Assembly: GCA_047967505.1 (NCBI GenBank)
Contig: CM106539.1
Direction: 5' to 3' (one strand)
DNA: 64,000 nucleotides
Source: Dipteris shenzhenensis
Lineage: Eukaryota > Polypodiophyta > Polypodiopsida > Gleicheniales
Shown here: piece after piece, positions 1 to 11,462 of the stretch
How the letters are laid out: every line of letters begins with the position of its first letter
How positions within the stretch are numbered: the stretch's first letter is position 1
Translations under genes and position numbers: made by a program
Notes under the pieces: generated by a model
What the model was told of the DNA's origin: nothing
The model's input: the letters and a program-made list of their open reading frames with translations, nothing else
Databases searched by the model: none

Positions 1-3000
1 GGTAGAGTCAATAAACACTTTTTCTCTACTCTTGGCCCTAGACATAGTAGAGAGAGTGTATCTCAGCTTATTGACTCACATGGGGTTTTACAGACAGAGC
101 CAGATGACGTCTTACGCATAGCTTCAGATTTCTATGCCACCCTCCTTACTACTGATCCTGAGACACACAATATAGAGGATGCTAGACAGGCTATTTGGCA
201 GAGTATCCCAGTGTTGGTGAATCCGGATATGCAGGTTCTACTTGACGCACCTTTCACCAACACAGAGTTCAGGACTGCACTTTCAGCCCTTCACAAGGGC
301 AAGTGCCCAGGTTTAGATGGCCTCACCCCGTCTTTTTTCATTGCATTTTGGGATATGATTGGAGACTATATTACTTCAGCCATGCAGGCCATTTGGGACT
401 CTGGCGAGATGCCTGAATCGCTTACAGAGGGCCTCATCCACCTTATCCCAAAAGGAGGTAGCAGAAATTTATTGTCCCAGTGGAGGCCTATCACACTTCT
501 GGGGACTTGTTACAAGATTCTGGCCAAGGCTATCAGCCTCCGATTGCAGCCACTTCTCCCTGATCTTATCCACGACACTCAGACGGGATTTGTGCATGGC
601 AGAAGTATTTTTGATAACATTTTTTCTTTCTGGGAAGCTTCAGAGTGGGCCATGCAGAGTGGCCAGAATCTTGCCATTCTACTGTTGGATTTTGAAAAAG
701 CTTATGACAGAGTAGATTGGAGTTTTTTGGAGGGCACCCTTCTACGCTTTGGATTCACTGATGTTTGGATCAGAGGTGTTTTCTCTTTGTATAGATCAGC
801 CCATAGCCAGGTACTTATTGGTGGGGTAAGGGGTGAGAGATTTCAGATTTCGAGATCAGTCCATCAGGGATGCCCCCTTGCTCCTTTCCTTTTTTTATTC
901 ATGGCCGAAGCTATGAGCATCTATGTTAGATCTCAAGCTGACATCTTTGGGCTGAGACTTCCTATCAGAAGAGAAGAGGAGCTGCTTGACAGTGAGTTGG
1001 CTGATGACACAGCGATTTATTTGGATGCCTCTCCACAGACATTGACTTCTTTCAGGACAGCATTGGATTTATTTTGCTTGGCGGCAGGGGCGCAGATAAA
1101 TTGGCATAAATCCAATGGCTTTTGGATCAGTGATGAGGACACTCCAGTTTGGGGACTTGACATAGGGTTCACTTGGGTTCAGAGGGGTGTGCCTATCAGG
1201 TATTTGGGCTGCCAGGTCGGCTTGGGTATTTCTACCACGCAGCAGTTTGCTCCCGTGTTGGAGAGCATCAGAAGGAAGCTTCTCTTTTGGAGCTCAGCCA
1301 AGCTGGATCTTGCCTCTAGAGTTGTGGTGGTCAACCAGGTCCTCTTGGCCACGGCCTGGTTTATTTGTTCATGTTGGTGCCGTTCTAGGGACTGCATCAT
1401 TCAGCTCAGAAGACCGATCAGGAACTTTCTCTGGAGTGGGCTTGATGGCACAGCAGATGCCTTAGCCAGAGTGGCTTGGGAGACCCTCATCCTCCCTACA
1501 CAGGATGGGGGTCTCAATATTATTGATCCAGATTTACAGTGCAGAGCCTTACTTTGCAAGATAGTGGTGCGAGGACTTATGCCAGGACAGGAACCGTGGA
1601 AGGACTTTCTTATCAGCAGCATACAGAGGTGCACACCTTCCTCAGGAGGAGACTGGATGAGCAGTGTTAGATGGATCTTCACCTCGGCACACCTCAGATC
1701 ACCTTCATCCCCTCTCATGGTTGCCATTCTGAAAGCTTGGGCTAGTTTCAGAAGCTCTCTTCGGAGGATTCCTCCTTCCTCCCGGGAAGAGATTGATAGG
1801 CAGCCCATCATGTGGAACGACAGTATTTTAGATGATCGTGGCAGACCACTGGGTGCCTCACCCTACATGCAGTGGGCCAGGTGGGAGAGGGGACCTGCTT
1901 CTTCTTTAGGATCTTGGAAAGCCTTCCGTAGGCTTCCAGAGGAAACCAAGTCAAGGTTGACAGGACATCTCAGAGGGAGTGCAGGGAGGATCTTGCAGAT
2001 TGAGACAGCCCTTCCAGAGGCTTGGATAGACACAGATGATTTGCCTCTCACTACCTCCACTTGGGCAGGTACTTTCTCGAGAGGCGGGGTTCCACTTCAG
2101 GTCTTAGCCTTCCGAGATGCACAGGAGGATGCTTTGGTTTTCAGTGTCCAGGATGGTGGCAGATTGCTCAGATCTACAGATGATATATTGCTTGAGTCTG
2201 CTTTTCAGCCTATCAGGGTCGTAGGCCTTTTGATGCAGGGATCAGATTCAGAGTGGTTCTTAGACCCTGACCCCCAGTTACTCTCCACCGGGTCTTGGAG
2301 ACTTTGGCTCTATGGAGGAGTTCCCATCAGGTATTTACAGTGGGACCCCGGAGAGTGGGAGTGGATTGACGCGGGGCATCGAGAGAAGACCATCCCCTTC
2401 TTTCGTTACACGGTCAGTAATGCCAGGAGATTTCAGCTCAGTAGTAGAGGCTGGAGACCCTCCAGAGTTCCTCATTGGGAGACTTTTGGTATTACTGCGG
2501 ATCAGCAGAGGTACTTTTGGAGGAGGCTCTGGAAATCCCACAGGAATAGAAAGATCACTATCTTCTTTTGGCTTTCTATTCATGGAGGGATTGCAGTGAA
2601 CCTTTGGAGGTCCAGATTCGGAGCCGACCCTACTTGCCCTCGTTGCCTTTCTGCTTCGGAGTCTATTCAGCATTGCTTATGGGATTGCAGACAGGCGAGA
2701 TTGATTTGGATGGGGATAGCCAGGATCTTCAGTCACTTTGCCCATTCCCCACTCTTTATGACTTGGGGCTCGGTGGCTTGGCTTTCTCTTACAGGACCTC
2801 AGGTTTTCTATGAGGGACTTGACTCCTCCCGGGCCATTTTGGTTCGACGTCATCGGGTTGAGCTCTGCTCGTTGGATGTGGTTCCACACCGTCCTTTTAC
2901 AGCTGTACATGCCTCTGTGGATACTTCTTGGGAGATTATAGCGAGCATAGCAGCCTGGCATATATGGAGATCCAGATGCACAGAGGCTATGGAGGGTACT

Positions 3001-3219
3001 CAGGTTCATCCCTCGCACACATTGGCTAGTATCTGGACAGACATCGTACACACTCTGATGGCCGTATGGACGGGTATGCAGGGGGACTCCCGTGCAGCCT
3101 CAGCTAGGAGGGTTTCTTTCTTCAGGGAATGGAAGGATTCTCCTTTCTTCTCTGAATCTACTACAGGGTTGAGATGGCACTTTCAGCCTCAGCCTTGGTT
3201 TCTTTCCACCTCACTCTGA
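1..3219 (+). CDS. L1-type LINE ORF2, C-terminal 1072 codons (5' end outside window)
   Basis: The frame is open from base 1 to a TGA at 3217-3219, so the endonuclease half lies upstream of the window. The visible protein is a non-LTR reverse transcriptase. Motif A is DFEKAYD with its first Asp at 688. A QGCPLAPFLF block follows, and the polymerase box at 997-1008 reads LADD rather than the usual FADD or YADD. About 500 residues follow, ending in a CPRC...HCLWDC cysteine/histidine cluster (about 2630-2690) typical of the zf-RVT domain of plant L1 elements. The product would make cDNA by target-primed reverse transcription. This is the longest uninterrupted ORF2 of its family here. It shares nearly all residues with the copies at 15.2-19.6 kb (minus), 39.5-43.1 kb and 43.2-46.7 kb. 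Family assignment is firm; activity is not shown. Confidence 0.93.
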   Translation, partial: GRVNKHFFSTLGPRHSRESVSQLIDSHGVLQTEPDDVLRIASDFYATLLTTDPETHNIEDARQAIWQSIPVLVNPDMQVLLDAPFTNTEFRTALSALHKGKCPGLDGLTPSFFIAFWDMIGDYITSAMQAIWDSGEMPESLTEGLIHLIPKGGSRNLLSQWRPITLLGTCYKILAKAISLRLQPLLPDLIHDTQTGFVHGRSIFDNIFSFWEASEWAMQSGQNLAILLLDFEKAYDRVDWSFLEGTLLRFGFTDVWIRGVFSLYRSAHSQVLIGGVRGERFQISRSVHQGCPLAPFLFLFMAEAMSIYVRSQADIFGLRLPIRREEELLDSELADDTAIYLDASPQTLTSFRTALDLFCLAAGAQINWHKSNGFWISDEDTPVWGLDIGFTWVQRGVPIRYLGCQVGLGISTTQQFAPVLESIRRKLLFWSSAKLDLASRVVVVNQVLLATAWFICSCWCRSRDCIIQLRRPIRNFLWSGLDGTADALARVAWETLILPTQDGGLNIIDPDLQCRALLCKIVVRGLMPGQEPWKDFLISSIQRCTPSSGGDWMSSVRWIFTSAHLRSPSSPLMVAILKAWASFRSSLRRIPPSSREEIDRQPIMWNDSILDDRGRPLGASPYMQWARWERGPASSLGSWKAFRRLPEETKSRLTGHLRGSAGRILQIETALPEAWIDTDDLPLTTSTWAGTFSRGGVPLQVLAFRDAQEDALVFSVQDGGRLLRSTDDILLESAFQPIRVVGLLMQGSDSEWFLDPDPQLLSTGSWRLWLYGGVPIRYLQWDPGEWEWIDAGHREKTIPFFRYTVSNARRFQLSSRGWRPSRVPHWETFGITADQQRYFWRRLWKSHRNRKITIFFWLSIHGGIAVNLWRSRFGADPTCPRCLSASESIQHCLWDCRQARLIWMGIARIFSHFAHSPLFMTWGSVAWLSLTGPQVFYEGLDSSRAILVRRHRVELCSLDVVPHRPFTAVHASVDTSWEIIASIAAWHIWRSRCTEAMEGTQVHPSHTLASIWTDIVHTLMAVWTGMQGDSRAASARRVSFFREWKDSPFFSESTTGLRWHFQPQPWFLSTSL

Positions 3220-3324
3220 GGGGGTTTTTTATTATCCTCATGATTTCATGATGTATTCCGCTTTGAGCTTGCTCTCGCGGGTTTTTGTTCTTACTTAATA
3301 GAAGTCTTTTTCATGGAAAAAAAA
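1..3324 (+). mobile_element. LINE copy 1 with 3'UTR and short poly(A), inserted in a gypsy element
   Basis: After the ORF2 stop a 3'UTR of about 95 nt carries blocks shared by all family copies: a TCATGATTTCATGATG-like stretch, GAGCTTGCTCTCGCGGG, and CTTACTTAATAGAAGTC. It ends in an A-run at 3317-3324. The next bases are directly coding for the gypsy reverse transcriptase (YLGHVIS), so this LINE landed inside that gene. The 5' junction and target duplication lie outside the window. Confidence 0.9.
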
Positions 3325-5450
3325 TATTTGGGACATGTTATTTCAGCTCAAGGCATCTCTGTGGATCCCAAGAAGGTCGAGGTAATCCGAAACTGGCCTA
3401 CTCCTAAGAATGTTCATGATGTCCGCTCTTTTCTCGGATTGGCAAACTTCTACCATACAAAGGTCTATCAATTTTCCAAAATTACAGCTCCTATGTCCGA
3501 ACTATTGAAAAGCACAACAATTTTTCAGTGGCTTCCCGAAACAGAGTATAGTTTCCAACAACTCAAGCAAGCACTCACTACCACACCAGTTATGGCTATT
3601 GCTGACCCAAACCTTCCATTTGAGGTCATGACCAACGCTTCCAACATCGCTACAGGAGCAGTCTTGATGCAAGAAGACAGAGTTATTGCTTTTGACAGCC
3701 ATAAACATTCTGATATCCAAACCCGATACCCGGTTTATGATAAGGAGTTTCTTGCCGTTGTACATGCTTCTCGCTCTTGGAAACATTATCTCATGGGAGC
3801 CGGACTCTGTGGTCAAGACAAACCATCACTCTTTAAAGTATATCTTTACTCAGCCAGTCATGAACGCTTGACAAGCATGCTAGGTTGAGTTTCTGGCCAA
3901 CTTTCACATGACCATTGAGTACATTCCAGGACTACGCAATGTAGTTGCAGATGCTCTCAGCAGGTTACCTCTAGCATCAGCTATGGTAATCTCTACATTA
4001 TCTATGGATGTTCCAAATTCATTCAAAGGGAAGTATTTCAATGATAAAGACTTTGGCACAGTAGTACAAGTTCTTTCAAAAGAACAACCTTCGACTTCCG
4101 AACAGAAGATTTTCTCATCCTATTCTTATACGGACGACCTTCTGTATTATCAAGATCGCGTCTGTGTACCACATGACAAGGATGTTCGACGTCTTTTGTT
4201 AAAAGAGCATCATGTAGTTCCTTATGCTGCCCATCCAGGCATCAATAAGACTTATCGGTTACTCAGTGCAACATACTACTGGCCTCAGATGAAAAGCAAC
4301 GTCATCAAAATGGTTACATCTTGCTTATCTTGTCAACAAATGAAAGCAAGCCGACGACTTCCAACAGGACTTCTTCAGCCTCTTCCAGTTCCAACTAAAA
4401 GGTGGGAAAGTATTTCCATGGATTTCATTACAACACTACCACGATCCTCCAGAGGTAACACTCAGATTATGGTAATTGTTGATCGATTGTCCAAAATGGC
4501 ACACTTTGTTGCTTGCAAAAGCAGTGCACAGGCTCCGGACATAGCCAAACTCTTTATACAACACATCTTCCGACACCATGGATTGCCCAAAAATATCATA
4601 TCCGACAGGGATCCTAAGTTTACCAGTCACTTTTGGATTTCACTGTTCGAATCTTTGGGTACAACTCTACTGTTCAGTTCAGCTTACCACCCAGAATCAG
4701 ATGGCCAGACTGAAAGAGTCAACCAAGTTCTGGAAGAAATGCTTCGACATTATATTCAGTCACGCCTAGCAGCTTGGGAAGAGTATCTACCACTCCTTGA
4801 GTTTGCTTATAATAACTCTTTCCATAGTGCCATTAGCATGACTCCATTCCAAGCAGCTTATGGACACACTCCGATCGTACCAACGAATTTTGTACTTCAA
4901 CATCGAGTGGCCCTAGCTAATCAACCGGTTCAAGAAATGCAAGACATTCTACTCCAAGTCAGGGATCATATGCGAAAAGCGAAAGAGCGGTATCAACGGT
5001 GTGCCAACAAACATAGACGTCACCTGGAATTTGACACTGGTGACATGGTGCTATTATTTGTAGCCCCACATCGCTATAAGATGGTTAAGTCTGTGTTTCC
5101 TAAGTTGCGACCAAGATACTATGGACCTTTCCGGATCGTTAAGAAAAATTCACCTTCAAGTTACAAATTGGAATTACCACCATCATGGGGTAAAATCCAT
5201 CCGACATTTCATATTTCTTGGCTAAAGACGTACATTCCAGGCGATGAAGCAGTTCCTCCTGCAGGTGATTATGTCCCAGAAATCGAAGATGATTATGTTC
5301 TCCTTATTCCTGAGCGTATTCTGGACCATCGACAGCGAGAGACTTGACATCGACTTATCATAGAATTCCTTGTTCTTTGGTGAGATCTGGACGACTCCGA
5401 CGCTACTTGGCAATCTGATGAAGACTTACAGCAGTACCCTGACATTTTAC
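3325..5450 (+). pseudogene. Ty3/gypsy chromovirus pol remnant: RT end, RNase H, integrase, chromodomain
   Basis: Starts within reverse transcriptase (YLGHVIS, then the FLGLANFYHT thumb region) and runs into RNase H (near 3640-3850). A frameshift near 3797 and stops at 3869 and 3881 break it. The frame from about 3890 to 5347 is clean: end of RNase H (DALSRLP), an integrase HHCC finger (CLSCQQ, about 4320-4345), and a DDE core with the first Asp in SMDFITTLP, the second in ISDRDPKF and Glu in TERVNQ. A GPYF-type module follows (RPRYYGPFRIVKK, near 5110). After the TGA at 5345, the same frame still reads as a chromodomain up to about 5450, interrupted by another TGA near 5380; both TGA codons look like decayed CGA. 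The chromodomain marks the element as a chromovirus, which targets heterochromatin. The N-terminal part is cut off by LINE copy 1. Confidence 0.9.
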
Positions 5451-5521
5451 AGCAGTATTTTCAAAATTTACAGTGATATTTTCTACATCAGTTCATTATC
5501 TCCACCAGGGTCTTCTTTTGA

Positions 5522-5532
5522 GTGGGAGGGGA
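5522..5532 (+). other. Polypurine tract of the gypsy element
   Basis: The purine run GTGGGAGGGGA lies immediately before the TGTCACG start of the LTR, the position where plus-strand DNA synthesis is primed. Confidence 0.75.
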
Positions 5533-5980
5533 TGTCACGATCTGTGACGTATTCCTTTCTTTATTTCTAGACTTATGGATGGTTTGATGAATGGACACTT
5601 GTGGAAGGGTATGCCCTTTCGACGGGACACTTCCTATGAGGCACAACCCTTGCCCTTTCGACGGGACACTTCCTATGAGGCACAACCCTTCATAAGAGAC
5701 ATCCTATTGAAGAGACATTTCTATTGTAATGTACCCTCTCATCAAGGGTCACACCCTTCACAAGGGTCACACCTCTTCATGCACATACCCTTTGGAGTAC
5801 ACACCTTTTCATGTGTGACTCTTCACTCTCTATATAAGAGAGGCCCAATTGTATGGATGACACACGACATCTACACTACAGACATTCAAGCAATACAATT
5901 ATTCCTTGTTCTCTGCTATCTCAGTCTCCTTTCTGTTCCTTAGCACATTTCTAAATATAGTAAATCTAGGATTTCTTACA
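5533..5980 (+). repeat. 3' LTR of the gypsy chromovirus
   Basis: Begins TGTCACGATC directly after the polypurine tract and is taken to end at ...CTTACA, about 448 bp. A TATA box (TATATAAG) at 5831-5838 fits an LTR promoter. Inside is a perfect two-copy 39-bp tandem repeat. The right end is inferred from the TG...CA rule, since the other LTR is not in the window. Confidence 0.7.
5612..5689 (+). repeat. Two-copy 39-bp tandem repeat inside the LTR
   Basis: The unit starting TGCCCTTTCGACGGGACACT occurs at 5612-5650 and again at 5651-5689 without a visible difference. It lies upstream of the TATA box, where copy-number variation of enhancer-like units is common in LTRs. A function here is inference. 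Confidence 0.85.
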
Positions 5981-6494
5981 AAAACACCACAATATCGCAA
6001 TGTCGAAGGTGTGAAAGGGTATTCCCTGCTGCTGTCGAAAGCCTCAAGTCAATTGAAATGACTTGTGGGTAAGCTCGGGAAGCTCAAATCACTACTGGAA
6101 GTCACGGGGGTCCAAATCTAAGCAAAAAATGCCAAAAAATAGCCTAAAACTGCTCGGAATCGCCTTTTGACAAGTTGTATGGACTCCTGGCACTACCGCG
6201 CATCCTCCTGCAGAGGTCTATATGGGTGTACGAAAAAAAAAAGTTGAATTTTGTGTTTCTCGAAATGGTGCGGGACAGGGTTGTTTATGTTTGGGCAATG
6301 CCAAAATGTCAAAATCGGACCTCAAAAGGTCAAAAAACAGCCGTTGGACTGCTCCAAAACAAGTTTATGGCGACCAACTGACGAGGAATGTCTGCCAATG
6401 CTGAGGGAGAACCACGAACTGATGCAGGAGTGAGCTGAACTCACAAATGAGGACCAGGAGCAATCATCACTAGGACACCGGAGTACTTGATGGC
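5981..6494. other. Unassigned sequence
   Basis: I see no convincing coding frame. The stretch 6040-6400 has a recurring vocabulary (CCAAAA, AAAACTGCTC, GGTCAAAAAACAG) suggesting an old repeat, but no terminal repeats or protein similarity could be recognised. Confidence 0.4.
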
Positions 6495-6595
6495 GAGGCT
6501 AAGCGAAGGGAGGATCTACCTTAGAGGAGAGGGGAGCTTCCATTTGCGGGCTTCTCTCATCCTCTAGATAGAGCAAGAAGAAGGTAGGAAGGGAG

Positions 6596-6607
6596 GCTCT
6601 GATACCA
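6596..6607 (-). other. Primer binding site of element H
   Basis: The plus strand reads GCTCTGATACCA, the complement of TGGTATCAGAGC, which pairs with the 3' end of plant initiator-Met tRNA. It lies two bases from the adjacent LTR, so the element reads on the minus strand. Confidence 0.85.
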
Positions 6608-6609
6608 CA

Positions 6610-6952
6610 TGAAGGCACATGGTGGAGAGGGAGAGAGAGAGAGGGTAGGCTAGGGGGAGAGGAAGTGATACTCAAAGAGAGACTTAATGAAATGGAAATG
6701 AATTGACTAGAGCAATGAACCAAAATGAAAGTACTTACATGTAGACCAAAGAGCTTGTAGCTTAATACTTGATTAATTTACACTAGACAAGTACAACTCT
6801 TATGTAAAGCACACACACACATATGAACAGCTATGCATATGGGATAACTCCCAATGTGACGCGTGGCCTCCATAGGACATACTAGACTAGAACTCACACT
6901 AGAACACACTAGAACACACCAAACTGACTCAACTTGACTTCATATTCTAACA
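6610..6952 (-). repeat. 5' LTR of a truncated non-autonomous LTR element (H)
   Basis: On the minus strand it begins TGTTAGAATATGAAG and ends ...CTTCA beside the primer site, about 343 bp. It is related to the LTRs of elements A and G, which begin TGTTGGAATATGAAG. Only about 100 bp of purine-rich internal sequence remain to its left (about 6490-6595), so the element is truncated. Confidence 0.7.
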
Positions 6953-6959
6953 ATTTTTA

Positions 6960-8545
6960 CTTCAGCCTTCCAATCTGAAAGCTTGGGGCAGCTTTAGTGA
7001 CACTCTTCAGAAAGTTACACCCTCCTCTCACGAAGAAATAGAGAAGCAACCAGATATGTGGAATGAATCCATATTGGTGGATGAGCATGGCAGATCACTT
7101 GGAGTGTCACATTATATGCAGTAGTCTAGATGGGAGAGGGGACCTACTTCCACTGTAGGTGCTTGGAAGGCTTTAAGACAGCTTCCAAAAGATTAGAGAC
7201 TCTTATCAGTTGGCCACCATAGAGGGAGTGCAGTCAGGATGCAATAGACAAAGGCAGCCATACAAGCAGAGTGGATAGATATATATGACTTACTGATCAC
7301 AGAGTCCACTTGGTTGGGATCCTTTATGGGGACGGGTGCTCGAGCCCTTACAGATCATTTCCTTGCGGTATGCACATGAGGAGACCCTTGTCTTTGATGT
7401 TCAGTCTCGGGAGGCAGACTTCTCAAATCTTTAGATGATATTCTTTTGGAGGTTGCCTTCCAGCCTGTTAGGATTGCAGGTTAAATGGAGTGGGGCATGG
7501 ACTCACAGAGGTATCTGGATCCTGACCCCGTTCTCCTGGCACTTGGGTCTTGGAGACTCTGGCTATATGGTGGTTCTCCCATCCGGTTCTTGTAGTGGGA
7601 CCGAGGGGAGTGGGAATGGATTGATGAAGGGCATCGAGAGAAGAGCATCCCCTTCTTTTGCTACACAGTTAGAAATGCCAGGAGATTTCAGCTTAGCAGT
7701 AGAGGTTGGAGGTCCTCCAGAGCTCCTCATGGGGATAGTTTTCATATTTCTGTAGAGGTGCATAAAAACTTTTGGAGGAGGCTCTCAAAATCCCTCAGAA
7801 ATAGAAAGATCACTCTCTTCTTTTGGCTTTCTATTCATGGAGGGATTGCAATAAACCTGTGGAGATCCAGGATTGGGGCCTGTACCTACTTGTCCTCGAT
7901 GCCATGCAACAGTTGAGTCAGCTCAGCATTGCCTTTTGGAGTGCAGATAGGTGAGGACGTTCTATAAGGGTGTTGTCAAGATTCTTTGCATATATCATAG
8001 AGCACCCTTCTTGATGACTTGGGGATCAGTGGCATGGTTATCTCTTACTGGACCTCAGGTGTTTTTCGAGGGACAGGACTCAAACTTATCCTTCATCATA
8101 CGACGACACGTCATACTCTCTCCAAGATGTTCCTTTCACTCCTTTCAGAGCTGCTCATGCCTCGGTAGACACATCTTGGGAGATTCTGGCTAGCATTGCA
8201 GCTTGGCATATTTGGAGGGCCAGATGTACGAAGGCGATGGAGGGTTCACAAGTTCACCTATCCTAGTCTATGGCCAGTATATGGACTTATACTATACACA
8301 TAGTGATGGCCATCTGGGCGAGCATGCAGGGATCCTCCAGAGCAGCTACAGCCAAGAGAGATACTTTTTTCAGAGTTTGGAGAGGATCTCCATTCTTCTT
8401 TGAGTCTTCTTCAGGGGTTGAGGTGGCATTTTCAGCCTCCACCTTGGACTTTTGTTAGCTCTTTTTGAGCTGTTTTTTCTTTCATGCATGTCATGATGTA
8501 CTCCCGCATTTGAGCTTGCTCTTGCGGCTTTCATTCATACTTGCG
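6960..8545 (+). pseudogene. Decayed 5'-truncated LINE (same L1-type family)
   Basis: Starts in mid ORF2 (sequence equivalent to 1727 onward of LINE copy 1) and follows it through the zf-RVT region to the 3'UTR. Recognisable pieces include a stretch like SWKAFRRLPEE near 7160 and SFGFLSIHGGIA-like sequence near 7820. A terminal GAGCTTGCTCTTGCGGC block lies near 8515. Frequent stops and small indels break every frame, and no poly(A) is left. It is the most diverged long copy of its family here. Confidence 0.8.
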
Positions 8546-10120
8546 GCTATCGTTACTCCAATGGTCTCTCTCCCCATGTTGAAGAGAGAGAGGATATGTT
8601 AGCGGCCCTCACGTGAGTGTCCACTCAAGATCTGGCAAGTCATGTCCTCTGGCTCTTTCCTACGTCTGATCCCACGTTGATCTTGGCTTAGGTCATCAAA
8701 GACAAAATCCATGACCGTGCTTTCCGGTCCCTCACGTGCTCTCCTCTGTGCTCGTATGAGCTAATCTCTGTCTCTCTAGGCCTCAAGATGAAAAAAAGCC
8801 ACATGTGGCTAATCTAGATGTGCTAGGAACTCTCTTAGTGGGCTGAAACCGGTACTAAAAAGAGTGTGGTGGCATCCTCGTATTTCATAGTTATAGGGCA
8901 TTTGAAAGCTAGTCATCCTTTGTGTTGGTCTCCTGCATATCCATCTCTAGTGTGGGATGCCCTATGCCCTCTACTCGTCTTGGACTCAAACTGTAGCCTA
9001 TCTGAACATACTCGAAGTTGATCCATTGAAATCCTCCATGCATGTCGGAGATGGATCTGGGTGTAGCCCGGCGGATTTCTTCTGAGATCCATAAGCAATA
9101 TCTTTGTAGAAGCTGAGTTTCACACACACACACACACATAGAGAGATTGTGTCGAATTTAAATAACATCTCACATAAATGTATGTGTGTTCTTCGCATAA
9201 GCTTGACATTAGCTACGTTGAAAGAAAGTGTTTGTGAGTGTCTCACAAGCAACACCTGAGATGGAATCTTGGAAGTTTTAGTTGCTTTTACTTGCGTTAG
9301 GTGGAGTGGCTTCATGAAAAGATCAAATGACAATGGACGGACTTGGTCAAGAAGAGATCAATTGCCCCCAGGCGTCTTAGGCCCCAGTAAGAATAAGGTA
9401 CTTGATTTCATGATTTTCTAGAGTTTTGAGTGGATGATATAATGTAAAATTTCCTTGATCAATGATGACATATGCACTCCTCTTTTCGATAATAGAATCT
9501 TGAAGCATTATATATTTAATTTTCTGCACTTACATGTTGGTTATGATACTTCGTAATTGGGATTGCATGATATGAATCATTTCAATTGAAGTTTAGACTT
9601 CCAAGGATGCCTTTTCTTACTTGAACTATTGGACTGTGTATCTCAGAAGGAAAGTTCTAAGTCCTATCCATTTCTTTCTAAGGAGACTTAAAAAGTACAC
9701 TCCAAGTGAAACTAGAAGCCTCTTTCAACGAAAGACCTACGTTATATGAACATGATTGATTAGTCAAAAAGATGAATATCTTGATGAATTTTGCATTATT
9801 AAAATCATATAGTGAAAGATGACCTGAATCTTTGTTCACGAGAGCTGACAATATATACTGATTGTTGTCTTATTCTAATTTATTGACTTTTAACTTATAT
9901 ACATGTGTTCTCTTGTTCCCCCTCCTGTTCCCCTTTTCTGCACCCACCTGCTTTTCCCCCCTGGTTATTCCCCCTCCCTTTGCTATGATCCCTTCACTAA
10001 GAGTTCATATGGCTCCCTTCAACTTCAAGTGCACCTGCTCTAGCCCTCTTTTGTTATCTTCACACAATGTGTTGTACTTTGAATAGCTGCTAGCATTATT
10101 TATGTTTTCTTGTTCATTCT
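8546..10120. other. Unassigned sequence with a short CA microsatellite
   Basis: No coding frame or terminal repeats recognised. It contains a CA dinucleotide run near 9120-9140 and a T/C-rich stretch (9900-9980). The short frames here have no recognisable domain. Confidence 0.4.
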
Positions 10121-10210
10121 TGTTAGAACATGAAGTCAAAGTGAGTGTTCTAGGTGTGTTTTCATAGTCTAGTGAGTCCTAGTGAGTGTTCTTTTTGGTT
10201 CATGTGGTAA
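10121..10210 (+). repeat. LTR fragment related to elements A, G and H
   Basis: Begins TGTTAGAACATGAAGTCAAA and continues with CTAGTGAGTCC-like sequence, matching the 5' end of the TGTTGGAATATGAAG LTR group. It is cut short after about 90 bp, next to the gypsy remnant. Confidence 0.55.
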
Positions 10211-10214
10211 AGAT

Positions 10215-11462
10215 GCAGGTTCAATGAGTTCAATGTACTCTACACCCCTCAGGTAAGGCTAATTTGTAAGCAAGCTCTTCAATCCTCTTAAGTATTGTGA
10301 ATGGTTCACAATACCTAGGAGACAACTTTGGACATTTACTTGTTTTTAAAGATTCTGAAGATTCAAGTACCTTGAGGTAGACTTTCTCATTTACTTCAAA
10401 CTCTAACCTTCTACGGTGGGGGTTTGCATAACTTTGTGCTCTATGTTGAGCTCTTCTTATGCTATCTTTAGCTAACTTAAGCGTTTGATTCATATCTTCA
10501 GGAAAGTCTTTGGCTGCTTGAACCTTCTCTTTTTTTAGTCCCACTGCCATTGGGACTCTTGGTTAAAATCCATACAATATCATGAATGGACTAAAATATG
10601 TAGTTGAATGTTTGGCACTGTTATATGCAAATTCTAATATGGGTAAATACTATTTCCAATTAGTTTGCCATTTACTTACATATCCTTGAAGCATATCCTC
10701 AATGATGTGATTGACTCTTTCAGTTTGACCATCACTCTATGGATGATCCGTGGTACTCATATTCAATGAAGTTTCCAACCTCATAAATGCAGCCCTCCAA
10801 AAATGGCTGTTAAATTTGCTATCCCGATCACTAACAATACCGGCTGGTAGCCCATACAATCTATAGACATTCTCCACAAATAGCCTAGCTAATTTTGGAG
10901 TTTTAACATCTTCATTGATAGGAATAAAATGAGCCATCTTGGTCAACCGATCCACAATTACTCACAGGTAATCCCACAATAAAATACATGGAGATGCTTT
11001 CCCATTTGCGAGATGGAATCTCCAATGGATGTAGGAGACCTCCTACCTTAAGGCGTTCAGCCTTATTGACCTGGCAGTTTTGGCACTTCAATACATAGTC
11101 TTGGACGTCCTATTCCAGACCAAAAGAATTGTCTTTTCAGAAGTGCGCATGTCTTCTGAATTCCCGGGTTTCCAACACTCGGACTATCATGACATTCAAA
11201 AAGAATTTGGCGCCTAATGTCATTATTATCCAGGACACATACTCTACCCTTGTAGAGCAGGTAGCCATCTTCAATAGTATATTTTTCCCACTTGAGTCCT
11301 TTATCACCAACCTCTGGTGTGTCGCCATTTCCATGCGACTCCTTCGTGAAAGCCCCTCGATTAGTTGGATCCCTATTTCTAATTGCTTTCCATATTTTAG
11401 AGAAGTGAGGATCAAACTCACATTTCCCTGCAAGATGTGGTGTCCATTGGAATCTCGATGGG
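10215..11462 (-). pseudogene. Ty3/gypsy pol remnant: integrase region
   Basis: Read on the minus strand, several frames together give a gypsy integrase. From about 11460 there is a linker (FDPHFSKIWKAI) and a conserved EDGYLLYKGRV block. A finger with CQNCQVNKAERL (near 11060) and WESISMDFIVGLP (near 10990) follow. Then come DRLTKMAHFIP and IVSDRDSKF (10955-10800), carrying the second catalytic Asp, and finally a C-terminal GPYF-like module (KLSPRYCEPFTIL, where GP is replaced by EP). Frameshifts near 10980, 10740 and 11250 disable it. Gag, protease and RT are absent and no LTR was found beside it. Confidence 0.8.

Noticed and set aside
8909-9333. Overlapping minus-strand ORFs of 61-111 codons in the unassigned stretch.
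   Set aside because: No domain, no codon-bias cue, and they read through a CA microsatellite.
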